Assembly: GCA_017464345.1 (NCBI GenBank)
Contig: JAFUAH010000021.1
Coordinates: 1 to 39,850, forward strand
Direction of reading: 5' to 3'
Source of the DNA: Bacteroidaceae bacterium
Lineage (GTDB): Bacteria; Bacteroidota; Bacteroidia; Bacteroidales; Bacteroidaceae
DNA length: 39,850 nt
The notes below the pieces were generated by a model. It was not told the origin of the DNA. It ran no database searches and saw nothing but the letters and a program-made list of their open reading frames with translations. This document shows, one piece after another, positions 38,821 through 39,850 of the stretch. A program made the position numbers and the translations under genes. Every line of letters begins with the position of its first letter. The first letter of the stretch is position 1.

Positions 38821-39850
38821 TCCAGTGTAGTTGTGAGGCGAAATTCGCCGTAGTTCTTCTTTTACTTCCTCTCTGATGTTTAGTGTTTCGATAAATTCTT
38901 TTATGGTCTCTTGGCTGATGCCCTTTCCTGTGCGGGTCAGTGCTTTCAGTGTTTCGTAGGGTTTGGGATAGCCTTCGCGACGCAGGATGGTCTGTATGGC
39001 TTCGGCGCACACGGCCCACTGGTTGTCGAGGTCGCGGTCGATGGCCTCCCTGTTCAGCACCAACTTTCGCAAGCCCTTCAGTGTGCTCTGTATGGCAATG
39101 AGCATGTGTCCCATGGGCACGCCGATGTTGCGCAGAACGGTGGAGTCCGTCAGGTCGCGCTGGAGGCGACTGATGGGCAGTTTCCCGCTCAGGTGCTCCA
39201 GCAAGGCATTGGCCACACCCAGATTGCCCTCCGAGTTTTCGAAGTCGATGGGATTCACCTTGTGCGGCATGGCACTTGAGCCCACCTCGCCGGCCTTCAC
39301 CTTCTGGCGGAAGTATTCCATGGAAATATACTGCCAGACATCGCGGTCGAGGTCGATGATGATAGTGTTCACACGCCGCATGGCATCGAACACAGCGGCC
39401 AGGCAGTCGTAGTTGCTTATCTGCGTAGTGTACTCCTCGCGCTCCAGACCTAGATTCTCCGACACGAAGCGGTTGCCGAACTCACGCCAGTCCTTGTCGG
39501 GATAGGCCACGTGGTGGGCATTGAAGTTGCCCGTGGCACCACCGAACTTGGCCGTCAAGGGGCAAGCCCGCAGCATCTGCAGTTGGCGGCGCAGACGATA
39601 ACTGAACACCCTGATTTCCTTACCCAGACGCGTCGGGCTGGCCGGCTGTCCGTGGGTCTTTGCCAGCATGGGGATGTCCTTCCACTCCTCGGCATAGGCC
39701 TCCAGTTGGGCAACGAGTTCCTCCATTTGGGGATAATACACCTGCTCCAGGGCCTCCTTCAGCGACAGGGGCACGCTGGTGTTGTTGATGTCCTGTGAGG
39801 TCAGGCCGAAGTGGATGAACTCCTTGTAAGATTGAAGATTGAAGATTGAA
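38815..39850 (-). CDS. purB: Adenylosuccinate lyase, C-terminal part (5' end outside window)
   Basis: The frame is open to the window edge. Family landmarks are KEFIHFGLTSQDINNTSVPL, LAKTHGQPASPTRLGKE, FGGATGNFNAHHVAYP and the fumarase/lyase signature SSAMPHKVNPIDFENSEGN, then LQRDLTDSTVLRNIGV. The enzyme cleaves SAICAR and adenylosuccinate in purine synthesis. At the window edge a GATTGAA heptamer run is read in frame as SIFNLQSYKEF just before the conserved K-E-F-I-H-F. It is the first gene in the window of the purB-rluB-asnS run. Confidence 0.95.
   Translation of the reverse strand, partial: SIFNLQSYKEFIHFGLTSQDINNTSVPLSLKEALEQVYYPQMEELVAQLEAYAEEWKDIPMLAKTHGQPASPTRLGKEIRVFSYRLRRQLQMLRACPLTAKFGGATGNFNAHHVAYPDKDWREFGNRFVSENLGLEREEYTTQISNYDCLAAVFDAMRRVNTIIIDLDRDVWQYISMEYFRQKVKAGEVGSSAMPHKVNPIDFENSEGNLGVANALLEHLSGKLPISRLQRDLTDSTVLRNIGVPMGHMLIAIQSTLKGLRKLVLNREAIDRDLDNQWAVCAEAIQTILRREGYPKPYETLKALTRTGKGISQETIKEFIETLNIREEVKEELRRISPHNYTGI
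39830..39850. repeat. Heptamer array inside purB (three units, cut by window edge)
   Basis: GATTGAA is repeated three times exactly, in coding sequence of an essential-type gene, with the frame open. It is the same unit family as the arrays at 3577 and 11576. Confidence 0.75.

Noticed and set aside
1-39850. tRNA or rRNA genes
   Set aside because: I looked for cloverleaf arms with a TTCGANNC-type loop and for conserved rRNA stretches and saw none; a dedicated tRNA scan would be decisive.

Overview
The window looks like a chromosomal segment of a Bacteroidota species, most likely a Prevotella-like member of the Bacteroidales. The main grounds are two SusC/RagA-type outer-membrane receptors with carboxypeptidase-regulatory N-termini, an M64 metallopeptidase, a Bacteroidetes HU-like protein, and many promoters of the Bacteroidota type (TTTG or TTG, 19-21 bp, TAnnTTTG) in place of a -35/-10 pair. 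The genus is an inference; no rRNA or other strong phylogenetic marker is present.

Layout. 1-480 is the end of an IS982-type insertion sequence plus a second, solitary copy of its terminal repeat. 736-2140 holds a Panacea-type toxin-antitoxin pair and an orphan antitoxin-like gene. 2303-6374 is a minus-strand operon of ECF sigma factor, membrane TonB-like protein and outer-membrane receptor. 6507-8667 holds a broken AGE-family epimerase, an intact M64 peptidase and a broken phosphopantetheinyl transferase. 8719-11468 is a DNA-repair-type pair (radical SAM protein and its linked partner) split by an ORF6N gene with its own promoter. 11678-13104 is a 5'-eroded PD-(D/E)XK nuclease coupled to a metallophosphoesterase. 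13415-18523 is an AT-richer island: a cytosine methyltransferase, a DUF3883 endonuclease and a second cytosine methyltransferase in the order M-R-M, followed by a DUF2971 gene. 18549-28388 is accessory DNA: two RhuM genes, a BRO-type antirepressor and a BRO remnant, TfoX, a lipoprotein, a two-lobed retropepsin-like protease, a second ECF sigma with a membrane partner, a Pif1-like helicase and a DUF1016 nuclease. 28510-32936 has a large outer-membrane receptor with a glycine-rich tail, a conspicuous spaced-repeat array, an HU-like gene and a divergent structured RNA that may be a 6S-type RNA. 32998-35857 has a Sel1-repeat protein bracketed by an inverted repeat, and a three-gene HipB-HipS-HipT module with visible operators. 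35936-39850 is a housekeeping run, purB-rluB-asnS.

The most unusual signal is not a gene. Short repeats recur throughout. There are strict heptamer tandem arrays at five loci, three of them inside open coding sequence. There are phased arrays of short motifs at 11693-11868 (21 and 22 bp), 31641-31885 (23-24 bp, inverting orientation at the midpoint) and 38763-38820 (10 bp). GC-rich hairpin inserts also lie within or at the ends of genes. Together with four or more broken genes and several toxin-antitoxin and restriction modules, this suggests a region that repeatedly gains and loses DNA between conserved housekeeping genes.
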